This document shows, piece after piece, positions 11,801 to 24,065 of a stretch of DNA of 64,000 bases. The notes beneath the pieces are model-generated. The model was not told the DNA's origin. It worked only from the letters and a program-made list of their open reading frames with translations, and did not search any database. Source of the DNA: Macrostomum hystrix (Eukaryota > Platyhelminthes > Macrostomidae); the NCBI GenBank assembly GCA_950097015.1, contig CATNEN010000003.1, positions 372,001 to 436,000 of the forward strand, in the 5' to 3' direction. Within the stretch, counting starts at the first letter, position 1. Each line of letters opens with the position of its first letter. The translations under genes were made by a program, and so were the position numbers.

Positions 11801-14800
11801 CCACTCTGCAACTCAACCCATGCGCCTCTCGGGTCCTCATGGCTTGAATCGCAGCCCCAAAGCACTCTCCGCTACACTTTGACCGTTTAACGCGTGTGTT
11901 CTACGAGCTACTTGGCAAATATGAGCGTGAAAAGAGTATGATGGTTTGAGCACAGAATATTCAGTGGCTTTGAGTAGGATAGCAATTTGTCTCTTCTTGG
12001 ACAAATTAATATCACTTTGATAGGTGATTATGATTATTATCACTATCATATCACCATTGCACAAAATACGTTATATGCATGTATACCTACGACCCCTTGG
12101 TAAAGGGTAAAACGAAAAAATTGCTAAGAAAACTGACTCGACCAGATGTTGCAGTTTCACAGGGCTTCGCTGACTCGCAATCAAAGTCAAAGGAAACGTT
12201 TTTTATTGTATCAAATCAATTGGACTTAGCTTAAGCGTCCTTTCTCATCTATTTATCAAGAGAGTAGCATTATCTTTTTGCCAAGCCAACTTGTAATTTA
12301 GATCCTTCTGCGCATTCTCAATCATGATTTGATGCATAATAATAATCCATTGGTCATGAGACATGCAGGATTAGGATATTAAAACTAACTTCAAGTCCTT
12401 CAGCTACACTGGGTTTCCAGTTGAATTTTCAAAACGATCGGAAAATCTAGATCTAAAGTAGGAAAAGCCTTCTGTATGATATTTTCTGAGTTTTTGAGCA
12501 AAGTAAAGTGACATCTACAATTTTGTTGCTATCCTAGGGCTACACATTCTAAAAAAGTTATGATTCAGAAACTACGAGCTATTATGATTTTTAATTGCAG
12601 CGAGAAAGAAAACATTTTTTGCGTCGCATGATTTTTAACTGGAAAATTAAAGCTTCGAAAAATAGAAATTTCACGAAATTCGCTCTGTGCTCACTCGAGA
12701 AGTGAGATCATCTTCTTTGCTCATTTTCGAGCTAGGAGGAGAGGGGGCGCGTGTGAACCGACAGGGTCGTGGAAGGAAGAGGATCGTGCCAATTAAGCAG
12801 GTGCAATCGAGGTGCTCAGAATGAGCAAAATTTCGAATGCTCAACCCGCAAGGCATGACTGCTCAGGCATTCCCATTTCAGGTTTTTTGGGATCCGACCG
12901 AACTGGGGAGAGACTGAGAGGGGAAGAAAACTGCAGTGACCTTGGAAATTGACCTGCTGGGCTTTAGTTCTAGAACTGTTTAGTGTGAAAAGAATCTGTT
13001 AAAAAAGTATTTTTGCAGACTGCATTCTCTTTAATGCCTTTATGTACTTTTCTTAGTAGATCTATTTCCGAATCGGGTTATTTTTTATTAAGAGTTGTCT
13101 TACTTAACAGACAAGCTTTGTTTGTGGTAGTCAAGAATCTGAGTGCCGGAGCGGAAACGAGTGCGACTCTCGCACCTGAACTCCTCCCAGGACCCTGAAC
13201 ACGAATCCACGTCTAACAAAGACCACATTAATTAGTGGCGCAGCCGTGTAGAGAATGCTTCGCAGCTATGTCCATTAGCCAAGGTATAGTGAGATACAAG
13301 ATCCAATACAAGGTACCTGTGCGTTGTATTCTGCACATACCTGTGCCTGTGTACCGCCAACCCAGGCAAATATTATTCATATTAGGCCCTAATATGAATA
13401 AGCGTTCCTGCTACCTGACTCGCATACTCTTCACCTAAGTCTAACTGACAGTTTACCTGACTGTCGCCGCAATCGTACCCACCTTTCATATAGTTTAGAG
13501 CGATCTTCTGTGGATCGCTGATCACTTCCCCGTTGTGAACGTAGGTGGTGCGAAAGTTGATGAGAATGTCGGCTATGAAAGTTACGTCCACAATCAGATC
13601 GATGATCACTAACGGGTCCGGATGGTTGGATTGCGAAGCGCTTGACCGCGTCTTTGAGTCCTAGTTGAAATTTGCGTTCGGTTTTTATGTAAATTTTGTT
13701 GATGGCATGCCTTAAAAAGTTCTAATTAATATATTGATACAGTAGTTTATAGTAGAGACCACGGGATATTTCAAATAGCCACATTTTCATTTTTTCTGTA
13801 TATCCTAAAAGATTCAACCTATCCTGAAACATCATCCTGAAACAACTTTCACAATCACAAAACAGAGGCATCATCCTGAAACAACTTTCACAATCACAAA
13901 ACAGAGGCATCATCCTGAAACAACTTTCACAATCACAAAACAGAGGCATCATCCTGAAACAACTTTCACAATCACAAAACAGAGCCATCATCCTGAAACA
14001 ACTTTCACAATCACAAAACAGAGGCATCATCCTGAAACAACTTTCACAATCACAAAACAGAGGCATCATCCTGAAACAACTTTCACAATCACAAAACAGA
14101 GCCATCATCCTGAAACAACTTTCACAATCACAAAACAGAGGCATCATCCTGAAACAACTTTCACAATCACAAAACAGAGCCATCATCCTGAAACAACTTT
14201 CACAATCACAAAACAGAGGCATCATCCTGAAACAACTTTCACAATCACTAAACAGAGGCATCATCCTGAAACAACTTTCACAATCACAAAACAGAGCCAT
14301 CATCCTGAAACAACTTTCACAATCACAAAACAGAGCCATCATCCTGAAACAACTTTCACAATCACAAAACAGAGGCATCATCCTGAAACAACTTTCACAA
14401 CCACAAACAGTGCAATTTTAGCTGTCCTTGTCACCAGGATCGTAATGGGCGAAAAGAATTGATTCAGATGGTGGACCTAGGAAAATAGCATGGTCTTTCT
14501 ACTGTTAATAGTCAGTGACACTGACTATTGAGCTGATCTTAGGAGACAGCTCAATCAGCTCAGCCACACCCTCATATGACAGATGAAAAGCCCTGAGGTA
14601 ACAGCAGAAACCTCGCAAAGTTGTGACCGCTAAAATGTCTACCTCGTTGAGCTTCATTTTCGTCTTGTCCTCGTTGAGCAGAAAGGCTGCAGTGTATGGC
14701 GTGAACACAGCCGTGTAGAGCACCAGCATGAGAATGACCCAGTCCCACACGGCCTTGAATGGCGAGTAGTGCAGGATCACGAATCTGCCATTTGCCAGGT

Positions 14801-14815
14801 GGAAGTTGCGGTGGG
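8811..14815 (-). CDS. Erg-type voltage-gated K+ channel (KCNH2/6/7, seizure), S1 to C-terminus
   Basis: Pore-forming subunit of an Erg potassium channel, which repolarises excitable membranes. Exons: 14815-14643, 13660-13483, 11456-11185, 10951-10577, 10413-10224, 10055-9639, 9450-9240 and 9051-8811; every splice phase agrees (2 + 2055 nt, 684 codons and a stop). Order: S1 ([20 protein letters not shown]), S2 ([20 protein letters not shown]), S3 ([20 protein letters not shown]), S4 ([20 protein letters not shown]), S5, turret with an NST glycosylation site, selectivity filter SIGFGN, S6 ([14 protein letters not shown]), C-linker, cyclic-nucleotide-binding homology domain ([16 protein letters not shown], then VHPGDI, VRGSVEI, DDIFGDE), and a C-terminal heptad-like segment ([19 protein letters not shown]). 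The hERG pore tyrosine Y652 position is Ser here. The N-terminal half, including any PAS domain, is not included; the first exon here starts with two bases of a split codon. Confidence 0.95.
11535..11834 (-). mobile_element. tRNA-derived SINE with 13-bp target-site duplication
   Basis: Read on the minus strand, a tRNA-like head has an A-box-like TTGCAGAGTGGTAAGC and a B-box-like AGCTCGATTCC, followed by the family body (GAGGGCCAACCTC, ACTGCCTGACGATGA-like) and the tail. The insert is flanked by exact direct repeats GCGCCTCTCGGGT at 11535-11547 and 11822-11834. It lies in the Erg intron between 13483 and 11456. Compared with the 61.7-kb copy it lacks part of the GTACACACCTGTGTGAG block. Confidence 0.88.
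11835..13120. other. Erg intron, unique sequence
   Basis: Intron sequence between the S2-S3 and S3-S4 exons. No further exon or array was seen. Confidence 0.6.
13130..13260 (+). mobile_element. Diverged SINE fragment of the same family
   Basis: Contains ACTCTCGCACC, a degraded B-box region (CACGAATCCACG) and TTAGTGGCGCAGCCGTGTAG, which match in order the head and the GCGCAGCCGCGGAGAGAAG block of the complete copy at 61.7 kb. The downstream body is missing. It is in the same Erg intron as the 11.5-kb copy. Confidence 0.5.
13831..14408. repeat. 39-bp minisatellite in an Erg intron
   Basis: About 15 units of 39 bp containing ATCATCCTGAAACAACTTTC and ACAATCACAAAACAGAG; units differ mainly by GAGGC versus GAGCC. 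The array takes more than half of the intron 14642-13661. As 39 is divisible by 3, the minus strand has a spurious repetitive open frame. Confidence 0.95.
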
Positions 14816-15378
14816 CTAAAGAAGAAATGTACAACGAGCGTATTCTTTTATACTGGTAATTACTGGTACCCTCTCCTAACTAGTCACACATCACACAATC
14901 AAGCACTTTTATTTTCATATTTCTGTTGGGGATTCCTCTGAAACGCTGCTAAATTTAGAGCTTGAGTTTCAGCAAGTAAAATGTCCACGCCATCGAACTT
15001 GGTGTGGGGGATTACACGAAATGCGGAAGCACTGCATCGATTATCCGAATAAGTTTGGCTGCGGGCCTGACAAGCATCGGTTCGAGAGTGCCTGCACTTC
15101 CTGCGCTACCGATGGCGCATCATTAAGCCGGGTCCAGGCTTCGCAACTCGGCCTTAAATCTTGAGGCTTAAATCCTAATCCAAACTGCCCCGCCCTGCTC
15201 CCAGGCAGAGATTTAGGCGCAGACTTCAGTTTGCTGACGCATCGCAATTAAGAAAATTGATCAGATACTCAAATATTGTAGAGTAGTCTAGGTTGAGTTA
15301 GGGTTGACAACTTCTGTAGCCTCTCACTGTGCTTCCAGTGAGATATTACAGCTCACCGTTAAAGCTTCGGACTCCGTA

Positions 15379-15990
15379 CACAGCCTTGAGTGCGAATCTA
15401 AGCCCTGGGACGCTTAATATTCTCCATTGCTTCACTCCCACCTGTGAAACAGGTCTGCACAACAGCCTTGAGTGCGAATCTAAGCCCTGGGACGCTTAAT
15501 ATTCTCCATTGCTTCACTCCCACCTGTGAAACAGGTCTGCACAACAGCCTTGAGTGCGAATCTAAGCCCTGGGACGCTTAATATTCTCCATTGCTTCACT
15601 CCCACCTGTGAAACAGGTCTGCACAACAGCCTTGAGTGCGAATCTAAGCCCTGGGACGCTTAATATTCTCCATTGCTTCACTCCCACCTGTGAAACAGGT
15701 CTGCACAACAGCCTTGAGTACGAATCTAAGCCCTGGGACGCTTAATATTCTCCATTGCTTCACTCCCACCTGTGAAACAGGTCTGCACAACAGCCTTGAG
15801 TGCGAATCTAAGCCCTGGGACGCTTCATATTCTCCATTGCTTCACTCCCACCTGTGAAACAGGTCTGCACAACAGCCTTGAGTACGAATCTTAGCCCTGG
15901 GACGCTTCATATCCTCCATTGCTTCACTCCCACCGGCTTTGAAACAGGTCTGCACAACAGCCTTGAGTACGAATCTAAGCCCATGAACAC
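15379..15990. repeat. 82-bp minisatellite upstream of the Erg S1 exon
   Basis: About seven units of 82-83 bp, each starting ACAGCCTTGAGTGCGAATCT and ending CACCTGTGAAACAGGTCTGC. Sequence identity is high for the first five, and the last two are more diverged. If the 16.1-kb exon belongs to the channel gene, this array is intronic. Confidence 0.95.
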
Positions 15991-16114
15991 TTCATTCTCT
16001 TTGAGCTCGTATCTTTTGTCACTCGACTCTTTAACAGTCGATTAACAGTCGATTTGTCACTAGGTGCAGATGGTTCTGTGCTTATCTCGTTCTGAGCAGT
16101 CGGTAGCGCCTTAC

Positions 16115-16360
16115 TTAGGAAAAGTCTGTCTGGCCTGGTACTGTGCCTGGGCCAGTACATTCTCCTGGTCCTCCATCTCAATGTGGCGCAGTTGGGACTG
16201 GCTGCCATGGGTCATTGGATCCGCCTCGCTGTGCTCATCTGAGTAGTCCGACGAGTCGCTGCCGGCCTCCTCCTCCAGAATCTGAGATCTCTGCTGAGAT
16301 TGTTGAGACAGTTGCTGCTGCAGGTAGACATTGGGGTGCTCTACGACGTCTGAGTAGCTC
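16115..16360 (-). CDS. Candidate N-terminal-linker exon, possibly of the Erg gene
   Basis: Open minus-strand exon with a CATCCAG acceptor and a GTAAGG donor. It encodes about 81 residues, Gln-rich then acidic and Ser-rich (SDSSDYSDEHSEADPMTHGS), ending with QENVLAQAQYQARQTFP. It starts with one base of a split codon, which fits the donor of the 18,038 exon (AG|G). Its donor leaves two bases, which does not fit the S1 exon at 14815 directly, so at least one small exon must be missing between them. Low-complexity linkers of this kind lie between the PAS domain and S1 in KCNH channels, but no sequence identity to the family can be claimed. Confidence 0.45.
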
Positions 16361-16389
16361 CTGGATGTTAAATGGATACCAGCATTAGA

Positions 16390-18030
16390 TGGAGTAATTG
16401 AGGGAGGGTGTGGCGTCCCCCCAGTCCATGAACTTTACGCTGTACGCAGCCTTCAGATGCAATAGCTGCGGCTGTGCTATCGGCTGCACATCTCGCCCGA
16501 TTGGGGCAAATGTAATAAATTTATAATTTATTATTACTAATGTGTCACATTGAGTAATATTTCAGCCTATTAGTTTTTTTCTGTTGTTTGTCTGTAGTTT
16601 TATAATGTGAAATTTTAGTCCTAGAATTGACAGAGAATTGACATGTTATCTTTTTGATTTGCCGGCAGTTAGAAAGGCCGGTGCAGGTGCAGCTTGAAAC
16701 CGCCGGATTAGATTTCAGAATTGATCACGCAACTCTTTGCTCATTATCGCTGGGGTGAGCAGCTCAAATAGCAGAGGGATTTCGCATCACTTATTGAGTC
16801 GTATCCATCTATTTAAATAATTCATTAAGCCTCCTGATTAAAGGTATCTCCCAGCCTCAGAGCATTGTCCTGAGCTGCCGCCGCAGGCAAACTGTGGCTT
16901 AACAAAGACGCGGATAAGATGATAGGGATTAAGCCCCATCAGCTCTTTGGGATTTGGAACGTTCCCCAGACTCGAATTGCATCAGCTGCTCAATTGCGAT
17001 CTGAAAACACCTGGCCATCTGCATCGAATTCATTTCCAGAAGGAGTGCAGTGTCTCAAGATCGTCAAACTGAATTTTCTTGCTTTTAGCCGCATATTAGG
17101 TTTGAATATTTGGTTTTTATGCACGGTCAAAGTGTCCAGTAAATCAAGCGGGACATTCGATATCCTAAAAATAGGGAATGGACTGTACTGTTCTTACTAA
17201 ATGGACTTCAGTTTACTGATTTGAGCTTTTAAAAATCAAGTCTGCAATTCTGTTCCACTGGGGTTACCTGCTCAGGTAGATTTAGAGATCAACTTACCCT
17301 ACCCTGAGCACTTTGAGCTCACTGAATTATTAAGCCATCAGCCGCCACCGTTATACAGTGCGACTTATGGACAGATAGGGGCATGCAGAAGGACATCTGG
17401 TGTCGGTCGGCAGAGCTAATCCAAACTTATTTGATGCTGGGTAGCAAACTTATTTGGTCTGAGACAGTCGGATTTGTTGATAGTCTTTAATCCGTCTAAT
17501 ATCCATGTGACTGTGAGTGCGAATTTTGAAAGCTCTCGTTTACATGCCTTTTTCACCCTTGCTAGTTGGCAATATCTTATGATGTAAAAATTGACAATTT
17601 ACCATTTAGGGAATGCAAAACTTAGGGAACGTATCATTTAGGAAGTGAAAAATTTATGGTATGTACACTTTAGGGAATGTACAATTTTAGGATTTTACTG
17701 CCTCGCCTAAGTGCAATTGAGGGAATTTTCAATGTAGGTAATGGAATGAAATACAGGATATGTGCAATTTAAGGAACGTAAAGTTTTTAGGAGTGTAAAA
17801 TTTAGGGAATTTAAAATTTAGGGAGTTTACAGTTAGGGATTATCCGCTGAAGTGTAACTACGAACAACGGCCCCGTCGTGGGACAGCAATTTGTGCTTAT
17901 TTATGAAGATTGTAACCATGGAAATTTAGTTCTTATTGGGAGTGATCCTAAAAAAGCTTTGTTATCTCCGATTCTAACCCACGACCCTTGCTGCGATACA
18001 TGTAGGTGGACGCATTATTGTCGCAAAATT
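16390..18030. other. Non-coding stretch with a dispersed repeat copy and TTTAGGGAATG repeats
   Basis: At 16,406-16,500 there is a sequence related to 60.7 and 63.37 kb (GGGTGTGG, then CAGTCCA, GAACT, GCTGTAC). At about 17,600-17,830 a degenerate unit around AATTTAGGGAATGTAA is repeated about ten times with variable spacing. No exon seen. Confidence 0.5.
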
Positions 18031-18037
18031 CGCTCAC

Positions 18038-18459
18038 CTGTCTAGGTCGATGACGCTACCGCCGCCGCCGCCGCCGCAACTGCTCTGGCTTCTGAATGTG
18101 CCCACAATGCCTCTTCTGGCCATTGGGAAAGCGCCACTGCCGCTGCCGCTACTGCCTGTGCGAAGCATGAGCACCTTGCTGCCCTTGTGTACGAGAGTCG
18201 CCGGGGTGCCACCTGCCTCTGCCGGGTGAAGCACCACACCCGGAGTGACGAAGGAATCAGCTGACACGGTGGATAGGTGCCGGTGCAGCTGTTGCTGCTT
18301 GGAGCTACTGGCGGCGACGGCGGCACTCTTCTGAGGCAGCGGGCTGCCGACCCAGCCGGGATTCTCCATGCCGACTCTGCGGGTGGGGATGACTGAGCTA
18401 GAACTCCCGCACCTCCTGAGTTCTTGCGGCTTGTCTATCGTCACGGTGCATTGGTAGGA
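18038..18459 (-). CDS. Candidate exon, Ser/Gly-rich, possibly N-terminal part of the Erg gene
   Basis: Minus-strand open exon of about 140 codons with a good CTAGACAG|GTGAGC donor at 18,037. Composition is Ser/Gly/Ala-rich with a polyglycine run from a CCG repeat near the end (GGGGGGSVIDLDR). Upstream the frame meets a stop, so it either has an acceptor near 18,460 (CTTGAG) or a non-ATG start. The phase fits the acceptor at 16,360. No PAS signature is present. Homology is not visible; assignment to the channel gene rests only on strand, order and phase. Confidence 0.4.
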
Positions 18460-18469
18460 CTCAAGTCAG

Positions 18470-19340
18470 CTGAGTTGAGAATAAGAGTTTGCTGTCAATT
18501 GAATTTGCCTCACTTGACGAGCGCACAGGAGATCTCCAAGAAGAGGCCGCGTGGATGGCTGATGAGGGACAAGTAATGGCTGGCAGCCCGCGGCCCCAAA
18601 CTGAAGAACGCGAATTCAATTCAACAGCAATGTCATCTTGTAGCAATGTCCCGGTGTAGCTTGGGGCACGCGATAATCGAATACACATCCTGCGCGTATA
18701 TTGACCCCCTTCAACTCCTCTGCTCCCGCTCTCTTCCCGTCTCATTCTGAGTGCCGCATTTCCCTGCCAAACACTGCGCGCATTCACTGCCTGCCTGGGA
18801 TGTTTGAAGGGCCAAAATCACTCTTAAAGCACTCTTATTGCTTTTATTATTACCATTGCTCAATAGGCCATCCAATTTGAATCTATCCCTCGCAGAGTCT
18901 CGAGTGAGTCGTTGTAAATTTGACAATATCCTTCCGCAGAGTGGGCCATTTCAGTGTATGCGAATGAGGATTATTAGCGAAAGACGAGAATACAATTGAG
19001 ACAGGGATAATGGCAGTGGGAACACTGGAGCAGCCGCCATGGAGATAACAGTGTAGCACTGAATCCTATTTGGGATATTCGATAAATGTAGAAATTCAAA
19101 ATTACAATTTTAAAGCTGACACCGTTGAGTGCAAATCAAGGACTTTATGCCTTGTAAATGCAACAGGTTGTGGATTTATCTAGCCTGAAATGGGTACAAT
19201 TATCTATCGATATGAGAAAAATGGCAATTAATGCAGGCAACAAAAAAACAGTAAATTGAGGCGGATTAAGAAACACGAAAGTTTAGACCCAGGAAAAAAC
19301 AAGGCGGTGCTGAGGAAATTAGGCGAATAAACTGATACTG
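18470..19340. other. No gene seen
   Basis: Mixed-composition unique sequence without a recognisable exon or repeat. Confidence 0.5.
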
Positions 19341-19342
19341 AT

Positions 19343-19750
19343 AATGAATGGAAACTGTGGCTGATCTAGAGTGGATAATCAATGGAAACTGTGGCTGATC
19401 TACAGTGGATAATCAATGGAAACTGTGGCTGATCTACAGTGGATAATCAATGGAAACTGTGGCTGATCTACAGTGGATAATCAATGGAAACTGTGGCTGA
19501 TCTACAGTGGATAATCAATGGAAACTGTGGCTGATCTACAGTGGATAATCAATGGAAACTGTGGCTGATCTACAGTGGATAATCAATGGAAACTGTGGCT
19601 GATCTACAGTGGATAATCAATGGAAACTGTGGCTGATCTACAGTGGATAATCAATGGAAACTTGTAGGTGAACAAGTGGAGCTGAGCTCAAATGGAGCTT
19701 GGGGTTGAGCTCAAATGAATGGAAACTGAGGCTGATCTACAGTGGATAAT
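19343..19750. repeat. 34-bp minisatellite
   Basis: About nine near-identical units of 34 bp containing GGATAATCAATGGAAACTGT and GGCTGATCTACAGT at 19,343-19,665, then an interrupted degenerate unit to about 19,750. Confidence 0.93.
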
Positions 19751-21149
19751 AAATAGAAATTTTTACTGACATGATTAGATATTGAAGGGAAGCTCAAATA
19801 ATTATAAATGCATAAGTCAACTTTACTCAAAGTTTAAGAACTCACGCTGGTCATGTTAATGTTTTTAACGATTCTTAGTATTGTGCTTCAATCAGGAAAT
19901 TTTCAACAGTTTATCGGGGAAATGGTATTGACAGTGTCAGCACGCGAGACTGCAGGTAGGCTTTGTTGTCTTGAATGAAGCTTACCGCCTACCGAAGACT
20001 GCAGACAATGGCACCCAGCCATCCCATCTATACTACAGACCTCCGTTCTCATCCGTCTCTCTCCGATTCTCCACGCCTCATCATCCCAGCTACAGCCTCC
20101 TCATTGGCTGCCAGAGCAGGGCCGATCTCGTCCCTTCTGATTGCAAATTAGGAAATCTGCGCGCTTTGGAAGCCACACACGCACACACACACTAACACTG
20201 GCATTCCTGAAATCTTGACGACCAACGCGCTCTTCTGTCCTTGTTCTTTCCGGCTGTCTGGCTGTTCTTTCAAAACTTCATTGAAAACTTTCTCTATCTC
20301 CCTGCCTCTATCTTTTTATCCCCTCTAGCTTTAGCTCTTGAGTCCGCTGATCTTTAGAAAGGCCGTGTAGCCGGGCACAGACGAACTCTGTTGCCATGAG
20401 GGGGAACAGCTGAGCTTGAGTCTGGATCAAACAAAATCCAGAACCGTCGCGGCGGATTTCCGGCCAGTCTGTCACATGTCCGGCCAGGCTGATCTTCAAC
20501 TCAAGCCAGCTAGCCAAGCGTTGGAGCACAGTATGAATGTACAACTCGGCCTGGGGCTAGAAAGTCTTTCTGAGAAACGAGAAACGATTCGACACGACTC
20601 GACTCAACTCGAAACTCCATCTGCATAGCGCCATCTTCGGAGCCAGAACAAAATTAATAGCGAATCTGATTATTTAAATGATACATTCTAACCAAAAGAA
20701 GCTTGCCGCCTTACTTGCAGTAGGCAAGTGAGAAAATAAAAGAGCGTTGTGAACACATTTAGGCTCAACCATACGAACACAAGCACTCGCTCTTTATTGA
20801 GCCATTCGGTTAGATTTTACTTTTCGTAAGCATCACACTTCTTTGGAAATGTGATTCACCTCATCATGGTAGGTTCATGGCACTTCAAGCCTGAGGTATT
20901 AAAAAACTGTTTTCAGAATTTTCAAACACTTAGATGTCGGGGTCTCAAAATAGATAGGACACTGCGATTCGGTCGCATAGTTTTACAGGCAATGTATTGC
21001 AAGAACCAGCTCAACTGCATGAGTGAGGAATGGGCGACAGTGTTCAGGACGGAGCGGGAGGGAACTGGGACTGCGTTTATCGATCAAATTGGTCCTCCAA
21101 CACCGTGCTCCAAGGCAGGCCCCAGTGACAGCTCCGGCTAATACTGCAG

Positions 21150-21448
21150 CTGCTAACCGCCCCTTGCCGCCAGCGCGCAAATCCAGAAGAGCAGAAAAAT
21201 AAGACCAAGAAAAAGAAGCAGAAGAAGGCTTTAAAGCCATCATGCCCCAACGCGGAAGCAGTTGGAGAGGAGGCCCCGCCGCTAGGCCGTGTTGGCCCTC
21301 TTGAAGCGTGTTCAGCGCGTCTCTGGGCACCCTTGTCAAGCCCGGCTGCTCCTCCCAGCAGCACCGACTCATTATGGGGGGATGACGTGCTTAAGACGTC
21401 CGCACAGTTCCTCAAGTCAACTCTTAACGCCCGCTCAGACACAGCGAG
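21150..21448 (+). CDS. Candidate exon with Lys-rich segment (unidentified)
   Basis: Plus-strand open exon of 299 nt after ACTGCAG and before AG|GTGAAA. It encodes a basic stretch (NPEEQKNKTKKKKQKKALKP), then a Pro/Ser-rich part and DSLWGDDVLKTSAQFLKSTL. The Lys cluster resembles nuclear or nucleolar targeting sequence. No family is recognised. The donor leaves two bases, which fits the candidate exon at 22,811. The acceptor has a poor pyrimidine tract and conservation cannot be judged, so it may be chance. Confidence 0.3.
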
Positions 21449-22810
21449 GTGAAAAGGAATAGAGAAGGAGATGTATAGGGTATATTGAAGCCTAATGCAG
21501 CCCTGTGCAAGGCCATTGTGACTCCGGTATTGTATGTCCTATTTAGTCCCGAGAGAAGCAAATACCTAATAAGCAGGAGAGAGTATGCGAAAAACGTGTT
21601 GCGAAAAAACTCTTCCGTACCGACCATGGAACCTGTAATCCTGGTAAGAGGAGCCCTGGGGCTTCATTATCGACATGTCCTTCGCTGCCACCAAACATGG
21701 GAGATGGCGGGAGCATTCAACTAGTCGCCAGGCAACTGCAGTAGCGGCCCGACCCGACCTGAGCATTTGAGCAGCTTTGATGGGAAATCCGACACCAGAG
21801 GAAAGACAAGATGCAAGGAGATTTGAGTTGAACTAGCTAGAGAAGTCAGCTCCACCAAACATAATCATCTGCACTGAAATCCTAATCTCCCAGGCCGTCT
21901 CCAAGGCGCAGAAACCGGTAGAAAGGAAAAACTGTGAACGAAAATTCGGTTGCTAAGATCCCAGCTCAGCTAGGGCGTTGGAATTCCACAGGGACTAAGG
22001 AAGCCAGAAATGATGCCAAAGAAAGCCAACGCCGCGGCGCTGCTGTGATATGTGGGGATTCTCGATCGACTTCAGACTGTCAACATTCGGGATTCAGGGC
22101 TCGCGCTGGTCTCGTTGGTTGACAATTCGATTCTAAAGTGCATCCGAGAATTTAGACTTCACTTGATAAGTAGAAGAAGCTCGCCTAGCACTTTTGAAAT
22201 GAAACAACAGTTTGAGCGTCAAGGACCTCGCAATGTTGATACTATTAAGTTGATACCCGGAAACCTGAAATATGGCTGAAAGTTTTTAATTTCAACAGAC
22301 AAAGATGAATCTGCCGCGACTATTCCTAAAAGGGAATCGCGCTTAAACTCACTATCTCAGCCGCATTTGACGGATTAAAATTTATGGCATTCCGTTTAGG
22401 AATTTACTCGTCATAGCCAATCAATATTAGCGCAATAATCCTATTTAGTATATTTCATTCACTGTCCTAATCGAAGCGGAAATGGAAACTAAATATATGG
22501 AGAAAGTGAGTTTGGAATACCTTGGGGTTGAAAAGCTTCCACTGTGGACCCAGGGAGTCAGCTTGGGCTCGGGAGTTCGAATGGAAGGCCAAGGGGAGCT
22601 GTGAGTTATGGCAGCTCGACTGTCGGTTCCCTTGACGGCTTAGCTGCACACTGGGCCAAACCAATTTTCTTAAGCTGTCAGATAAGCTTCTGAACCGCTG
22701 CCAGCGCCATTCGCCGTTATTCCAATCCGTAATTCACTATTTCAATCTGCGATCGAACCTTCAAAGCCCGGCGCTGCTCTGGGAAATTCTCCTCATTTTT
22801 TGTTGGGAAG

Positions 22811-22871
22811 TCAAGGCCGGCAAAGAGGGCGACGAAGGGACGAAAAGAAACGAGACTTCAAGGCTAAGAAA
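22811..22871 (+). CDS. Candidate short Arg/Lys-rich exon (unidentified)
   Basis: 61-nt open segment between GGGAAG and a good AAGAAA|GTAAGA donor, encoding QGRQRGRRRDEKKRDFKAKK. Its one-base start phase fits the exon ending at 21,448, and its end phase of 0 fits the start at 25,799. Purine-rich sequence produces such frames easily. Confidence 0.22.
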
Positions 22872-23399
22872 GTAAGAAAAAAAGCGGAGTCACCTAAAAT
22901 CTTCCATAAATCTCCGGGGTCACTGCCGGCTAGAGCTGTAGCATCGGGGGGTCGGACAGAAAGACAGAGAAATGGGGAAAATCAGACTGGCTGGAGAAGT
23001 CGTTAAAGAGGCCTTCGTCGACCTTCGCTCATGGCGGCATTATCACTGAGCAGTCGGATAAAATCGCAGGGCTCGGTTGGGGTCCTCTCAGTCCTCTCAG
23101 TTTGCGGCACTCCTTAAGTCAGAAAAGCCGCCAGCGCCTAATGGCCTGAGATTGCCGCTGTGTGCAGCAGGGTGCACTCAGTGGAAGGGACTCCAACTGA
23201 GATTGTAAATCTCCTGCAGTTATTGCTCTGCCGGGTGGAAGGGAGAGGTGAACTAAAGCCAAGAAAGGGGAAAGGGGAATCTGGTGTTATTCTACTGCAG
23301 TTCTGACTGGTTTTTAACAAGTGGAGCTTTTTTGGTTGGTCGAACAGATCGGTAAAAGGACGAAGATTTTAATGCAAATACGAATAGTCTGGTTCATGC

Positions 23400-24065
23400 A
23401 AAACGAGTTTGGTAAATAAACGAAGAGTTGGGTAGAATGACGAATAGTTTGGAAGATGGCCGAAGAGTTTGGTAGATGGACGAATAGTTTGGTAAACGGA
23501 CAAAAAGTTTGGTAGATGGACGAAGAGTTTGGTAGATGGCCGAATAGTTTGGAAGATGGACGAATAGTTTGGTAGATGGACGAAGAGTTTGGTAGATGGA
23601 CGAATAGTTTGGTAGATGGACGAAGAGTTTGGTAGAACGACGAAGAGTTGGTAGATGGACGAAGAGTTTGGTAGAGCGACGAATAGTTTGGTAAACGGAC
23701 AAAAAGTTTGGTAGATGGACGAAGAGTTTGGTAGATGGACGAATAGTTTGGTAAACGGAAAAAAAGTTTGGTAGATGGACGAAGAGTTTGGTAGATGGAC
23801 GAATAGTTTGGTAGATGGACGAAGAGTTTGGTAGATCGACGAATAGTTTGGTAGATGGACGAAGAGTTTGGTAGATGGACGAAGAGTTTGGTAGATGGAC
23901 GAAGAGTTTGGTAGATGGACGAAGAGTTTGGTAGATGGACGAATAGTTTGGTAGATGGACGAAGAGTTTGGTAGAACGACGAAGAGTTGGTAGATGGACA
24001 AAGAGTTTTATGAGTTTGGTAGAAGGACAAAGAGTTTTAAGAGTTTGGTAGAATGACAAAGAGTT
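23400..24065. repeat. 20-bp minisatellite
   Basis: About 32 units of 20 bp, consensus GACGAAGAGTTTGGTAGATG, with variants (GAATAG, AACGA, AAACGGAC). Two one-base-short units shift the frame, which is why all three minus-strand frames are partly open. None of these frames is credible as protein. Confidence 0.95.

Noticed and set aside
13722-14381. 219-codon Cys-rich frame with a repeated CDCESCFR peptide
   Set aside because: Lies wholly in a 39-bp intronic array between two verified Erg exons; lacks a signal peptide and any dibasic sites, so not a peptide precursor or Cys-rich toxin.
15041-15247. tRNA-like head on the minus strand (GGTAGCGCAGGAAGTGC, CTCTCGAACC)
   Set aside because: Resembles a tRNA or SINE start but neither a cloverleaf nor the SINE body can be completed.
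23314-24059. Three overlapping minus-strand frames of about 210-240 codons
   Set aside because: Products of a 20-bp array with indels; all three frames encode the same permuted heptamers.
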